64,000 nucleotides of DNA from Candidatus Roizmanbacteria bacterium RIFCSPLOWO2_02_FULL_40_13 (GTDB taxonomy: Bacteria > Patescibacteriota > Microgenomatia > UBA1406 > GWC2-37-13): the NCBI GenBank assembly GCA_001789965.1, contig MGBA01000001.1:1-64000 (forward strand), given 5' to 3'. Positions 1 through 8,026 of the stretch are shown here, piece after piece (position 1 is the stretch's first letter; each line of letters starts with the position of its first letter). Position numbers and translations under genes: made by a program. Under the pieces are notes generated by a model that ran no database searches, had not been told where the DNA came from, and worked only from the letters and a program-made list of their open reading frames with translations.

Positions 1-26
1 CCAACTGGAACAGTGGAGAAAGTCAT
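1..26 (-). CDS. possible start of the next minus-strand gene, cut by the window edge
   Basis: An ATG at 26-24 on the minus strand opens a frame (MTFSTVPV) that runs off the left edge. It lies one base after the stop codon of the glycosyltransferase at 28-837, a spacing typical of the operons in this window. Eight codons are too few to name a product, and the ATG may be chance. Confidence 0.3.
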
Positions 27-27
27 A

Positions 28-837
28 CTAGAACGCTTTTATTATTCCCCACAGATTTCTCAAGCGTTCTACAAAAATCGCAGGAAGATTAAGTAGGATT
101 TTCTTAAATCCCCAATTTTTTCCTATTAATAGCATCCAGTTTCTAAAATCAAGATATGCTTTTTTAACTGCGCGTTGAGAAGAAGTTTTTTGACCTTCGT
201 GAGTTACCCGTGCGTTTTTTGTTATTCCAAACCTCATCCCTTGTTTTTTTGCGCGGAGAAAAAGATCAACGTCCTCAAGATACGCAAAAAAGCGTTCATC
301 AAACCCTCCTAATTTGAAAAAACTTCCCGATTTAAAAACAAGAGCAGCGGCTGTCAAACCATCGGGAGTCTTCTTACTATTTTTACTTTTGATAAGTTCT
401 ACTTTTCCGAAAGGCAGGACCAGGAACCCGTAATTTTCTACTGCGTGATGAAGATCAAATAGTATCGGCACAGACGCAACCCACTTATTCCTTTGTATTT
501 TTTTTATGCATTCACCTACCCAGTCTGTATTAAACCGAATGTCGTCATTGAGAAATACCAGATAGTCCGGATCAAATTCTTTTGCTTTTTTTGCGCCGTC
601 ATTTACTGCTTTTGCAAATCCATCATTTTGCTTATTATTGATGAAGGATACCTTTAAACTGAGAAAGTTTTCGAAACTTTCTTCCAAAGGAGCTTTCGGA
701 TCGTTATTTATTACCACAGTTCTGCATTGCGGATAGACGTCGTTAATGTCTTTTAATACCCTCAAAAGACCTTCCCGGTTAGAAAACGTGGGTATTATAA
801 AAACTTTATTCTCGTGTGGGGAGCTTTTTATAGGCAT
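28..837 (-). CDS. family 2 glycosyltransferase
   Basis: This is a GT-A fold glycosyltransferase of family 2, expected to move a sugar from a nucleotide donor to a glycan acceptor at the inner face of the membrane. Visible marks are the opening VFIIPTFSNREGL strand, the NNDPKAP segment, NDGFAKAVNDG, the donor and metal motif LNDDI, and a late GGFDERFFAYLEDVD acceptor motif with the ED pair. It is about 269 residues, normal for a minimal GT2. I chose the ATG at 837 (MPIKSS) because the longer frame from 873 adds a poor leucine-rich start and a deeper overlap. With 837 it still overlaps the flippase stop by 32 bases, so the two are probably coupled. The acceptor and sugar cannot be read from sequence; a rhamnosyltransferase-like role is possible. 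Confidence 0.85.
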   Translation of the reverse strand: MPIKSSPHENKVFIIPTFSNREGLLRVLKDINDVYPQCRTVVINNDPKAPLEESFENFLSLKVSFINNKQNDGFAKAVNDGAKKAKEFDPDYLVFLNDDIRFNTDWVGECIKKIQRNKWVASVPILFDLHHAVENYGFLVLPFGKVELIKSKNSKKTPDGLTAAALVFKSGSFFKLGGFDERFFAYLEDVDLFLRAKKQGMRFGITKNARVTHEGQKTSSQRAVKKAYLDFRNWMLLIGKNWGFKKILLNLPAIFVERLRNLWGIIKAF

Positions 838-2092
838 AGAAAGTAGTAATGGTAAGTACTGCAACAGGAGCAAGTATTGCCAGAAGATTTACGAGAGGAG
901 GTGCTTTAACCCCCATTTGCGGAATAAGGATATAACACCCAACGGTCATGATTAAGAAATAAAGAATATTTCCATACAGTACATATATAGGCTTACGAAT
1001 CGTATACAACACAAATTGGAGAGGAAGACTGCCGAGGGTAAAGATGATATAAGCAGGCACCAGACTTTTGGTGATCATAGCAGCCGGAGCGAACCGGTCA
1101 GTGAAAAAGAAGTAGAATACCCAGTTAGGCGTAAAAAACAATAATATATACAGGGCGGTTGGGATAAGAAGATAAAGAAAGCCGTTTTTAAGCTCGTGGC
1201 GGGCCTGAGATTTCGTATGGACCTTCGCAAAGTTGGGAGATAGTACCTGTGTCACCGAAATAACGGTTGTAAGAATACTCAAGATTATTTTTTGGGAAAG
1301 GCCATAATAACCAACGTCATTTTTCAACAGAAAAAAGGAGAGAAGAAAAAGATCCATCCGGGCGCCAAGATTAAAAAGCTGCGTTGCCGCAAAGTATGTA
1401 AGGGTGTATCCTGCACGGAATTCATCCCTTCGGATTTGCGCCTTCAAAAATACAAACACCGCGTCTTTTCTATCAAGCGCCAACGTAATAAAAAAGAGAA
1501 TCGGACCGATTACTCCAAAAATAAAAAGCACCCATCCTACGGTTACGGATTTAAAATAGATCACAAGAAGAAGAATTCCGGTTTTCAACACATTCTGGAG
1601 ATTATTATGTATATTTGCGACCAGAAACTTTTTCGCAGCAAAAAGAATATTTAAAACAAAATTTTGCCAAATTAAAAAAAGCACCGCAAGCGCGGTGATG
1701 TAGAGTTCTATCTCAGGAGCCCCTGTTTTAAAAAAAACCTTATCTAAATAAGGAAACGTGAGAAAAAGGATAAGAAGAACGGCTGATGAAGAAAGCGATT
1801 GAAAGGCGAAGGTAGTTTTAATAAAGTGATATACTCGCTCACGTTTTTTCTCTAAGAGGAGCGGAAGCGTAGAGTAGATTGCAGCTGTTGCACCAAAATC
1901 CAGTACGTTAGCTAAAACATAGGCAATTCCCAAAAGAACACTCAAGACTCCATACTGTGCCGGCGACATAATCCGGACCAACACTAGGGCAAAAAAAGCA
2001 GTAAACCCTACGTTTAAATAATTGCCAATAGTATTAATAATGACGTTTTTACTATTCGCATTTCTGAGGAATCCGAGAAGCCGTTCTCGCAT
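806..2092 (-). CDS. polysaccharide flippase, Wzx/MOP superfamily
   Basis: A membrane protein of about 428 residues with some 12 to 14 hydrophobic segments and the N-terminal pattern of oligosaccharide flippases: an early amphipathic stretch, then IGNYLNVGFTAFFALVLVR and the MSPAQYGVLSVLLG motif. The family moves lipid-linked oligosaccharide from the inner to the outer face of the cytoplasmic membrane. I place the start at the ATG at 2092 (MRERLLGF). A longer frame from 2170 adds 26 unconvincing residues and would run through the divergent gmd gene. A TACAAT box (2104-2099) with upstream TG sits 6 bases before this ATG, supporting the choice. It is the first gene of an operon continuing into the GT2 gene to the left, and is one of three flippases in the window. 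Confidence 0.87.
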   Translation of the reverse strand: MRERLLGFLRNANSKNVIINTIGNYLNVGFTAFFALVLVRIMSPAQYGVLSVLLGIAYVLANVLDFGATAAIYSTLPLLLEKKRERVYHFIKTTFAFQSLSSSAVLLILFLTFPYLDKVFFKTGAPEIELYITALAVLFLIWQNFVLNILFAAKKFLVANIHNNLQNVLKTGILLLVIYFKSVTVGWVLFIFGVIGPILFFITLALDRKDAVFVFLKAQIRRDEFRAGYTLTYFAATQLFNLGARMDLFLLSFFLLKNDVGYYGLSQKIILSILTTVISVTQVLSPNFAKVHTKSQARHELKNGFLYLLIPTALYILLFFTPNWVFYFFFTDRFAPAAMITKSLVPAYIIFTLGSLPLQFVLYTIRKPIYVLYGNILYFLIMTVGCYILIPQMGVKAPPLVNLLAILAPVAVLTITTFYAYKKLPTRE

Positions 2093-2098
2093 TTGTAT

Positions 2099-2107
2099 AT
2101 TGTAGCA
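2099..2107 (-). promoter_or_regulatory. extended -10 promoter, leaderless start of the flippase at 806-2092
   Basis: On the minus strand the sequence reads TGC then TACAAT, followed by six bases and the ATG at 2092. Transcription would begin at or within a base or two of the start codon. No -35 box is obvious, which fits an extended -10 promoter. Confidence 0.6.
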
Positions 2108-2118
2108 AACTTGTCTGC

Positions 2119-2124
2119 TATAAT
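2119..2124 (+). promoter_or_regulatory. -10 box for the GDP-mannose dehydratase gene
   Basis: A perfect TATAAT lies 10 bases before the ATG at 2135, so the mRNA leader would be only a few bases. It is back-to-back with the minus-strand box at 2099-2107, giving a compact divergent promoter of about 40 bases. Confidence 0.6.
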
Positions 2125-2134
2125 GTATTTTTAT

Positions 2135-3115
2135 ATGGCAAATGCCCTCATCACCGGAATTCTCGGCCAAGATGGTCCGTATCTTGCGAAGCTACTTCTT
2201 GAGAAAAACTACAAGGTTTATGGCATGATAAGGCGCTATTCTACTCCCCAATTCGACAATCTTGATTACCTCGGTATTACTAATAAAATCGAATATATTG
2301 AAGGCGATCTTACAGATGACGCTTCTCTTCTTAACATTATAAAGAATGTACGGCCTCAGGAGGTTTACAACCTTGCCGCACAGTCATTTGTAGGCTCTTC
2401 CTGGGAGCAGGCGAAGCTAACCACGGAAATAAATGCAGTTGGCGTATTGAACCTACTGAGTGCAATCAAGCTCTTCTCTCCCACCAGTAAATTTTATCAG
2501 GCATCAACCTCCGAGATGTTTGGCTTGGGAAACGACAACGGCTATCAGGATGAAAACACTCCATTCCATCCCAGAAGTCCCTACGGGATTTCAAAAGTTT
2601 ATGCTCATTGGATGACGGTCAATTTTAGGGAATCCTATGGTATGTTTGCCTGCAGCGGCATTCTTTTCAACCATGAGTCCCCCATCCGTGGGATACAGTT
2701 TGTAACGCGAAAGATTTCAGATGGCGTTGCGAAAATAAAAGTAGGACTTGCAAAAGACCTTCTACTCGGCGATCTTGAGCCAAAGCGGGACTGGGGATTT
2801 GCCGGAGACTATGTGGAGGCAATGTATAAGATGCTTCAGCAGGAAAAGCCTGAAGATTTTGTGGTTGCAACTGGAGAAACCCACACCGTGAAAGAATTTG
2901 TTGAGTTGGCATTCAAAACTGCAGGCATTGATAATTGGCAAAGTTATGTCAAAAGCGATCCTCGATTTAAAAGGCCGGCAGAAGTACCGCATCTTCAGGG
3001 AAAATCAGATAAAGCACAAAAGGCTTTAGGTTGGAAGCCAAAAACACCTTTTCCTGATTTGGTCAAGATGATGGTCGAGGCTGACATTAAACGCTACCAA
3101 GATAAAAATAAATAA
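2135..3115 (+). CDS. gmd: GDP-mannose 4,6-dehydratase-like SDR
   Basis: A 326-residue extended short-chain dehydrogenase. It carries the Rossmann motif GILGQDGPYL near the N terminus, the NLAAQSFVG segment, the catalytic region TSEMFG, the YGISK Tyr-Lys pair, and RDWGFAGDYVEAM, all typical of GDP-mannose 4,6-dehydratases. The family converts GDP-mannose to GDP-4-keto-6-deoxymannose with bound NADP, the entry to GDP-fucose, GDP-rhamnose and perosamine. No fucose synthase or reductase partner is seen next to it, so the final sugar is unknown. The start at 2135 (MANALITG) gives the family-standard N terminus; the frame could begin at 2093 but those residues add nothing. A methyltransferase follows 7 bases after the stop. 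Confidence 0.9.
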   Translation: MANALITGILGQDGPYLAKLLLEKNYKVYGMIRRYSTPQFDNLDYLGITNKIEYIEGDLTDDASLLNIIKNVRPQEVYNLAAQSFVGSSWEQAKLTTEINAVGVLNLLSAIKLFSPTSKFYQASTSEMFGLGNDNGYQDENTPFHPRSPYGISKVYAHWMTVNFRESYGMFACSGILFNHESPIRGIQFVTRKISDGVAKIKVGLAKDLLLGDLEPKRDWGFAGDYVEAMYKMLQQEKPEDFVVATGETHTVKEFVELAFKTAGIDNWQSYVKSDPRFKRPAEVPHLQGKSDKAQKALGWKPKTPFPDLVKMMVEADIKRYQDKNK

Positions 3116-3122
3116 CTAATAC

Positions 3123-3863
3123 GTGGGTCACTATCAGATAACCGATCTCCAGAATCAGCAGGAACACCTCTCCGCGACTCAATATGACATCCGAATCACG
3201 AATCTTGCCAGATTCATCTTAAGAAAAATAAAAAAACAAGGAACGTTTATAGATATCGGCGCCGGCAATGGTTTAGTCCTGCGATTCTTTAGAGATCGAG
3301 GGTTTAAAGTCGCGGGAATGGAGCTTTCCCAGGAATTAGTTGATGCGATGAAAAAAAACCCTACAATGCGTGGGATAGAACTTAGTCAAGGCAACATCGT
3401 TGAAGAAAATGGAAAAGAAAATTTTGACTATGTCTTGGCGTCTGACGTTATTGAACATATTGAAGACGATAGGAAGGCCCTTAAGAATCTTTTTTCATTT
3501 GTGAAGCCGGGAGGACTCCTGATTCTCACTGTTCCCGCACACTCTCATCTTTTTGGAAAGCGAGATAAAGCTTGGGGACATCATAGGCGGTATGATAAAA
3601 AAGATCTCTTGGATAAATTGAAAGTATTAGACGGAACAGTCGAGTTTGCTACGCAATGGAATTTGCTTGGCTATTTTCCTTATTTTTTTTCAGAAAAGAT
3701 TTTACAAAAGCCGATCAATGAAACACTCCGGCACTCTCAATCTCTGGTTAGCCGTATGGTAAGAAAAATAATCGAATTGGAATTACGAATAGAAGAACTA
3801 TTCGGCTTCTCCCCTATCGGTTTGACACTCGTTGTGGGATTTAGGAAGGCTGTTCGTACTTGA
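3123..3863 (+). CDS. class I SAM-dependent methyltransferase
   Basis: A 246-residue Rossmann methyltransferase, Methyltransf_11/12 type. The SAM site is seen as FIDIGAGNGLVLRFF (motif I), an acidic ME after the second strand, and LASDVIEHIEDD followed by VKPGGLLILTVPAH. The GTG start at 3123 lies 7 bases after gmd, so the pair is one transcription unit. Its C terminus overlaps the convergent rmlC-like gene by 23 bases. The acceptor is not visible; the setting suggests sugar O-methylation or modification of a lipid-linked intermediate. Confidence 0.82.
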   Translation: MGHYQITDLQNQQEHLSATQYDIRITNLARFILRKIKKQGTFIDIGAGNGLVLRFFRDRGFKVAGMELSQELVDAMKKNPTMRGIELSQGNIVEENGKENFDYVLASDVIEHIEDDRKALKNLFSFVKPGGLLILTVPAHSHLFGKRDKAWGHHRRYDKKDLLDKLKVLDGTVEFATQWNLLGYFPYFFSEKILQKPINETLRHSQSLVSRMVRKIIELELRIEELFGFSPIGLTLVVGFRKAVRT

Positions 3864-4482
3864 ATTCATTTGAATTAACGCTTTTACCCCACTGCTCCAG
3901 GGTAAATCCATCTTTATCTTTGTCTTTTATCAAGAGACTATTGTTTTTAATGTTTTCAACTTTACTCAAAAGAGATGGCGAGACTAGCGACCAGTCGATA
4001 TCAGATGCAAAGGGCGATATGCTTGCTTCATTACCCGGGCTCCATTCCGTATCGCACATATATTCAAGGCTTGTATCTTCTAGAAAAACAACTCCATGAG
4101 CAAAGCCCACGGGAATCCATATCCATTCCCCTATGTCAAGGGTGGGATCGGAGCTCATATCGTAGGCTCCTATTTTGCCGTAGGTAGGCGAACCTTTTCT
4201 TATATCTAGAAACAAATCGATCATATGACCTTGCAAAGTACGAATTAATTTTGCTTGAAAGGGATCCCATTGTAAATGGAGACCACGTATAACGCCATTT
4301 TTTGAAAATCCCTCATTTGACTGAGCTATTCCGCCTTTTTTAAAAGCTGCAATTTCTGGATTCTGTTTAAATTCGGTTTTATTAAAAACCTCAGTGTAGT
4401 AGCCTCTATGATCCATAAATCGACGGAACCTGATTACCTGAATTTCAGGGAACGCCAACTTCTTTACTTCAAGAATTTTCAT
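3841..4482 (-). CDS. dTDP-4-dehydrorhamnose 3,5-epimerase family (RmlC-like)
   Basis: A 213-residue cupin of the RmlC family. Family marks are DHRGYYTEVF near residue 24, the SNEGFSKNGVIRGLHLQ segment with the conserved RGLH, GHMIDLFLDIRKGSPTYG, and the substrate-side WIPVGFAHGVVFLED. The usual role is epimerising C3 and C5 of dTDP-4-keto-6-deoxyglucose toward dTDP-rhamnose; relatives act on other 4-ketosugars. It lies 48 bases after a GT2 gene on the same strand, and a TAGAAT box precedes it by about 10 bases with an AAAGG just before the ATG, so it may also have its own promoter. The only RmlB in the window is far away at 35-36 kb. Confidence 0.85.
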   Translation of the reverse strand: MKILEVKKLAFPEIQVIRFRRFMDHRGYYTEVFNKTEFKQNPEIAAFKKGGIAQSNEGFSKNGVIRGLHLQWDPFQAKLIRTLQGHMIDLFLDIRKGSPTYGKIGAYDMSSDPTLDIGEWIWIPVGFAHGVVFLEDTSLEYMCDTEWSPGNEASISPFASDIDWSLVSPSLLSKVENIKNNSLLIKDKDKDGFTLEQWGKSVNSNEFKYEQPS

Positions 4483-4530
4483 ACCTTTTCTTATTCTACA
4501 AGATTAAACGGAGGATTTTTACAAGACTAA

Positions 4531-5274
4531 TTATGAAACGTATCGTTGTTTTAATAGTTGGGCAATCGTTTTTCCGAATGTGCTCAAATGTTTCTCTGCA
4601 TATTTATTCATAGAGGAAAAAAAGAGTTCGCGTTTTTTCTTTTCGTCAAGTAATTGAAAAGATTTTCCGCCTGCGTGTTTCACATCAGACTTAATCCAGC
4701 CAACATGGTATCCGCCGTCATAGAGTCTTTTGGTTAAGTCGGAGTCCTCAAACCATAAGAAAAATTCTTCGTCCCATCCATCAAGCTTCTCAAGAACACT
4801 TCTCTTAATAAAAAGCAATCCTCCTATCAATGTTTTCCTCGGAAACAAAGAAAGTGGAATAAGATATTTTAAGGGAGTGAATTCTGCAAGCAGAGAAAGT
4901 CCTGACGGAAGTGGTTTTCTATAATCCTCTTGGGTTATGAGAGAAAATGCGTCCAGTTTTTTTTCTTTAGCTTGGTCTATTAGATTGAGAATCTCTTTAT
5001 CTGAAACTAAGACATCAGGATTTAAAAAGATCAGCCACTCTCCTACTGAATTGCGTAGTCCCTGATTACATGCTGCAGCATACCCGAGGTTTTTTTTGTT
5101 TTGGATTAGACTTATCCGAGGAAACTCTTTGGATATCCAGGAAACTGACTTATTGGAGTTATTATCTACTGCGGTTACCTGCAGCTTTTTATCAGATTGG
5201 AATGATCTGAGTAATTTCTTAAGAGAGTTGGGAGTATTCCAGTGGATAATTACGACAGATACTAAAATTTTCAT
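4531..5274 (-). CDS. family 2 glycosyltransferase
   Basis: A 247-residue GT2 protein. It shows the VSVVIIHWNTPNSLKK opening, VDNNSNKS, NLGYAAACNQGL, the FLNPDV donor and metal motif, and WDEEFFLWFEDSDL with its ED pair. This pattern is common in rhamnosyltransferase-like GT2 enzymes with short, soluble architecture. It is the middle gene of a minus-strand trio (flippase, GT2, RmlC-like). Between the flippase stop and this start is a strong palindrome at 5290-5330. Donor and acceptor cannot be told. Confidence 0.86.
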   Translation of the reverse strand: MKILVSVVIIHWNTPNSLKKLLRSFQSDKKLQVTAVDNNSNKSVSWISKEFPRISLIQNKKNLGYAAACNQGLRNSVGEWLIFLNPDVLVSDKEILNLIDQAKEKKLDAFSLITQEDYRKPLPSGLSLLAEFTPLKYLIPLSLFPRKTLIGGLLFIKRSVLEKLDGWDEEFFLWFEDSDLTKRLYDGGYHVGWIKSDVKHAGGKSFQLLDEKKKRELFFSSMNKYAEKHLSTFGKTIAQLLKQRYVS

Positions 5275-5289
5275 AAAAACAAATCACTG

Positions 5290-5330
5290 TTCGAGTTTTA
5301 TCGAGAACTTTCTTCTCGACTTCGCTCGAA
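5290..5330. repeat. nested inverted repeat between flippase and GT2 genes
   Basis: Two nested stems are visible: TTCGAG at 5290-5295 with CTCGAA at 5325-5330, and TCGAGAA at 5301-5307 with TTCTCGA at 5313-5319 around a five-base loop. The arrangement is nearly symmetrical on both strands. It resembles small intergenic palindromes that act as RNA-processing or attenuating hairpins. I found no second copy in the window and no T-run directly after it on the minus strand, so a simple terminator is not proven. Confidence 0.55.
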
Positions 5331-5339
5331 GATTAATAT

Positions 5340-6530
5340 TTACTGATTATATAGTTTTCTAGTAAAGTAAAGATTGACAAGTAATCCGGTGATTTCTGTC
5401 GTGAGCATTACCCACGCCGCTGCAACGACTCCAAAAAAAGGTATCAATAAAATATTTAGTGCAATATTTAAAACAGTATTGGCTATTCCAAATGGAAGGA
5501 ATTTTTTAAGCAGTTTTGAGCTTTGGACAATAGTTGCAAGAGGCGCATTGAGGAAAAAAAGAAACACGACTCCAGAAAATATCTTGAGTATCGGTACAGC
5601 CTGAATATACGCTGGACCAATAATGGTCACGATAAACCAGTCTGAAAAAACGTAAAGAACTATTGAAGTCAAGAGTCCAATAAGCATCATAAACAATGTG
5701 ATTTTTCTTAAATGCTGTGAAGTGACTGTAGATTCTTTTGCAGAAAGAGGAAAAAGATTATGAGAAAGCGCTGTAGGTAAAAGACTTAATCCTTCAAGAT
5801 ACCGATATGCTGCTCCATAGATTCCCAGAGCGCTGCTATTTAAGGTATAGCGAACCACAAGAGAGTCTCCTCTACTGTACGCAAACGATGTCGCAATAAG
5901 AAATGCATATGAGGAGGATCCCTTGAGCGTCTTCATGATTCTTGATAAAGGACTAAATTGTAAATGTTTTAGTTGCCCCCAGGGAAAGATCCACGCGGCA
6001 GTTACAAACGAAGAAATAAGATAGAGATATACGGCAACTTCAAAGGTAAATACTTGAAAGGTGAGGATATAGCCTGCAAGATACACGATCATTCTCGCTG
6101 CGGTTTTTAAAGACAACTTCCCGGCTTGTTTTTTCTCGAGGTAGTATCCGTCGACGATTGACGAAAATGCCTCAAAAACAAGAACGATGAGAAAGATTAA
6201 TGATATAGACGTTGAGAAGGAACGGGTAAGATATAAAAAGAGAAAGGATAAAAATAGAGAACTTATAAGTGTAAATATTCTTGCATGAATTATTTTTCCA
6301 AAAAGTTTGTCTTTATTTTCTTGGTGAGCCATCTTCTGATACCATTGATTCATGCCAAAATCTGAAAAGAATGTAATTGTTAAAACAAGAGTGTGAAAAA
6401 GTACAAGATCTCCAAATGAGCTTGGATTGAGCGTTCGGGCAAACAGAATAAAAACAAAAGTGCTTAAGAGACGACTGATCGTAAGCCCGCCGAAGTATAT
6501 TCCAGAATGTTTGAATAAATCACTAAGCAT
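5340..6530 (-). CDS. polysaccharide flippase, Wzx/MOP superfamily
   Basis: A 396-residue integral membrane protein with about 12 hydrophobic helices and the flippase-type N terminus: IYFGGLTISRLLSTFVFILFAR, then LNPSSFGDLVLFHTLV, followed by FSDFGMNQWYQ. It is expected to export a lipid-linked oligosaccharide. It is at the lower end of the usual length range (400-480). It leads the trio that continues with a GT2 and an RmlC-like gene, and is divergent from the GT-C gene at 6594. Upstream on its strand is TGTTAAAAT, a plausible extended -10, about 18 bases before the ATG. Confidence 0.86.
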   Translation of the reverse strand: MLSDLFKHSGIYFGGLTISRLLSTFVFILFARTLNPSSFGDLVLFHTLVLTITFFSDFGMNQWYQKMAHQENKDKLFGKIIHARIFTLISSLFLSFLFLYLTRSFSTSISLIFLIVLVFEAFSSIVDGYYLEKKQAGKLSLKTAARMIVYLAGYILTFQVFTFEVAVYLYLISSFVTAAWIFPWGQLKHLQFSPLSRIMKTLKGSSSYAFLIATSFAYSRGDSLVVRYTLNSSALGIYGAAYRYLEGLSLLPTALSHNLFPLSAKESTVTSQHLRKITLFMMLIGLLTSIVLYVFSDWFIVTIIGPAYIQAVPILKIFSGVVFLFFLNAPLATIVQSSKLLKKFLPFGIANTVLNIALNILLIPFFGVVAAAWVMLTTEITGLLVNLYFTRKLYNQ

Positions 6531-6552
6531 GATTGTAATTAATTAGGTTATT

Positions 6553-6582
6553 TTAACATGTTAGTTCAAACGACTGTATGCT
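6553..6582 (+). promoter_or_regulatory. promoter for the GT-C gene at 6594
   Basis: TTAACA at 6553-6558 and TATGCT at 6577-6582 are 18 bases apart, one mismatch from the -35 consensus and a fair -10. The expected start of transcription is about 5 bases before the ATG at 6594, so the leader would be almost absent. Confidence 0.55.
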
Positions 6583-6593
6583 AGTATTTGAGG

Positions 6594-8021
6594 ATGAGTA
6601 AGTATGCTAAATTCGCTACTTTTATCTTGTTGTTTCTTATTGTTAGTGCAGGACTTTCTTACAAATTAACTTCTTCTTTCAACTTCCATCCTGACTTTGC
6701 CCGAGACATCTACGATATGCTAGCGATAATACAAGGCAACCCAACACTTATTGGTCCCAAACTTAGCTTAGGTGGAATATACTCCGGTCCATATTATTAC
6801 TATTTTTTTGTGCCAATTTTTTATCTATCTAATCTCAATATTGATTCTCTCCTGATGTTTAATACTCTGCTTTTTGTCTTTGCCTTAATGTTTTTTTACA
6901 AAAGCGCTCTTAAAAAACATCCAATCCTCCCGTCTCTTTTAGGAACGTTAACTATTGGTTTGATTCCTGTTTACGTGTTGTATTCAAGAAGTCCTTGGAA
7001 TGGAGCTACATATCTTCCCTTTTTGCTGGTTTTTCTCACGCTTCTCTACTTTGACACTTTTGAGAACAAAAAAATAAAACTATTTCTTCTGGGTTTACTG
7101 GGTGGAGCGATTGTCACGGTCCATCTGGTAAGTATGCCGGTAGTTATCCTTGCTACGCTTTACCTTTTATATTTTATGAAAAAGAAGGTGAATATTTTTT
7201 ATTTCTTAATAGGCGGCATATTGGCGTTTGCTCCTCTAGTTCTTTTTGAACTTAAGCACGACTTCATAATGTTTAAAAATACTTTCATCACGAAATCTTA
7301 CATGACATTTGTCGAGAATAAGAATATCCCCGGCGCTGTGTCCGGCAAAAAAAACATTTTAGAAAACGCTCTATTTATTTTTAATCAATTATCCTCTCAG
7401 CTCGGAGTAAGTCTTCTACTCTACATTGGAGCATTTACAGTATTTTGGAAAAGAGGTAAAAAGAAAGAGCATTTCCTTATTATTTCTTCACTACTGCTGT
7501 TTTTATTTCTCACGTTCTTTTTGCGTTTTCAATTCGGAGCCCATTACCTTCTTCCAATCTCCGTCTTTCTTGTTTTTACTCTTGTTTTGACGATACTTAA
7601 TACAAAATACAGTTGGCTATTAATAGTAATTTTGCTTCTGCAGGCATACTCTTTTCCACGGGGAATCTACTCTGACGCGACTAGAAAAGCTGAAAAATAC
7701 GAAAAAGCAGTTAATTACACAATTGAAAAGAAAATTATCCAGAAAGGTGACTCTTTTAATGTGATTCAAGTTTCAAGAGATTTCGGCGCTTATGTTCCAA
7801 CAGGACATGAATACCGTTTCTTTTTAAGAAGGAATAATTACATACCAAAAACGGAATTTGAATATAATATATCTGACATTCTTCTTATCTTTTCAGATGA
7901 GCCAACTTTTAATTTAGCTAAGTTGGACAACTGGGAAGTCAATCAATTTGGAAGGAGCTATTTCAAGAACGCAAAAAAATATAAAGTAGATCAAACGACT
8001 ATCTATAAAATATCAAAGTAA
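6594..8021 (+). CDS. GT-C type membrane glycosyltransferase (ArnT/PMT-like), unassigned
   Basis: A 475-residue polytopic protein with about 11 membrane helices and a short C-terminal extracellular segment. The first loop after helix 1 contains HPDFARD (residues 32-38 from the chosen start), the kind of acidic loop that carries the catalytic Asp in polyprenol-phosphate-dependent GT-C enzymes, followed by GGIYSGPYYYYFFVP. Such proteins move a sugar from a polyprenyl-phosphate donor to an external acceptor. I prefer the ATG at 6594 (MSKYAK) to a TTG six bases earlier because it fits the promoter spacing. It is alone on the plus strand between two minus-strand units; the next gene converges on it with 5 bases between stops. 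Confidence 0.72.
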   Translation: MSKYAKFATFILLFLIVSAGLSYKLTSSFNFHPDFARDIYDMLAIIQGNPTLIGPKLSLGGIYSGPYYYYFFVPIFYLSNLNIDSLLMFNTLLFVFALMFFYKSALKKHPILPSLLGTLTIGLIPVYVLYSRSPWNGATYLPFLLVFLTLLYFDTFENKKIKLFLLGLLGGAIVTVHLVSMPVVILATLYLLYFMKKKVNIFYFLIGGILAFAPLVLFELKHDFIMFKNTFITKSYMTFVENKNIPGAVSGKKNILENALFIFNQLSSQLGVSLLLYIGAFTVFWKRGKKKEHFLIISSLLLFLFLTFFLRFQFGAHYLLPISVFLVFTLVLTILNTKYSWLLIVILLLQAYSFPRGIYSDATRKAEKYEKAVNYTIEKKIIQKGDSFNVIQVSRDFGAYVPTGHEYRFFLRRNNYIPKTEFEYNISDILLIFSDEPTFNLAKLDNWEVNQFGRSYFKNAKKYKVDQTTIYKISK

Positions 8022-8026
8022 TCTTT

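Noticed and set aside
1292-1654. Plus-strand frame of 120 codons inside the flippase gene
   Set aside because: Lysine-rich antisense shadow of a membrane protein with no family signature.
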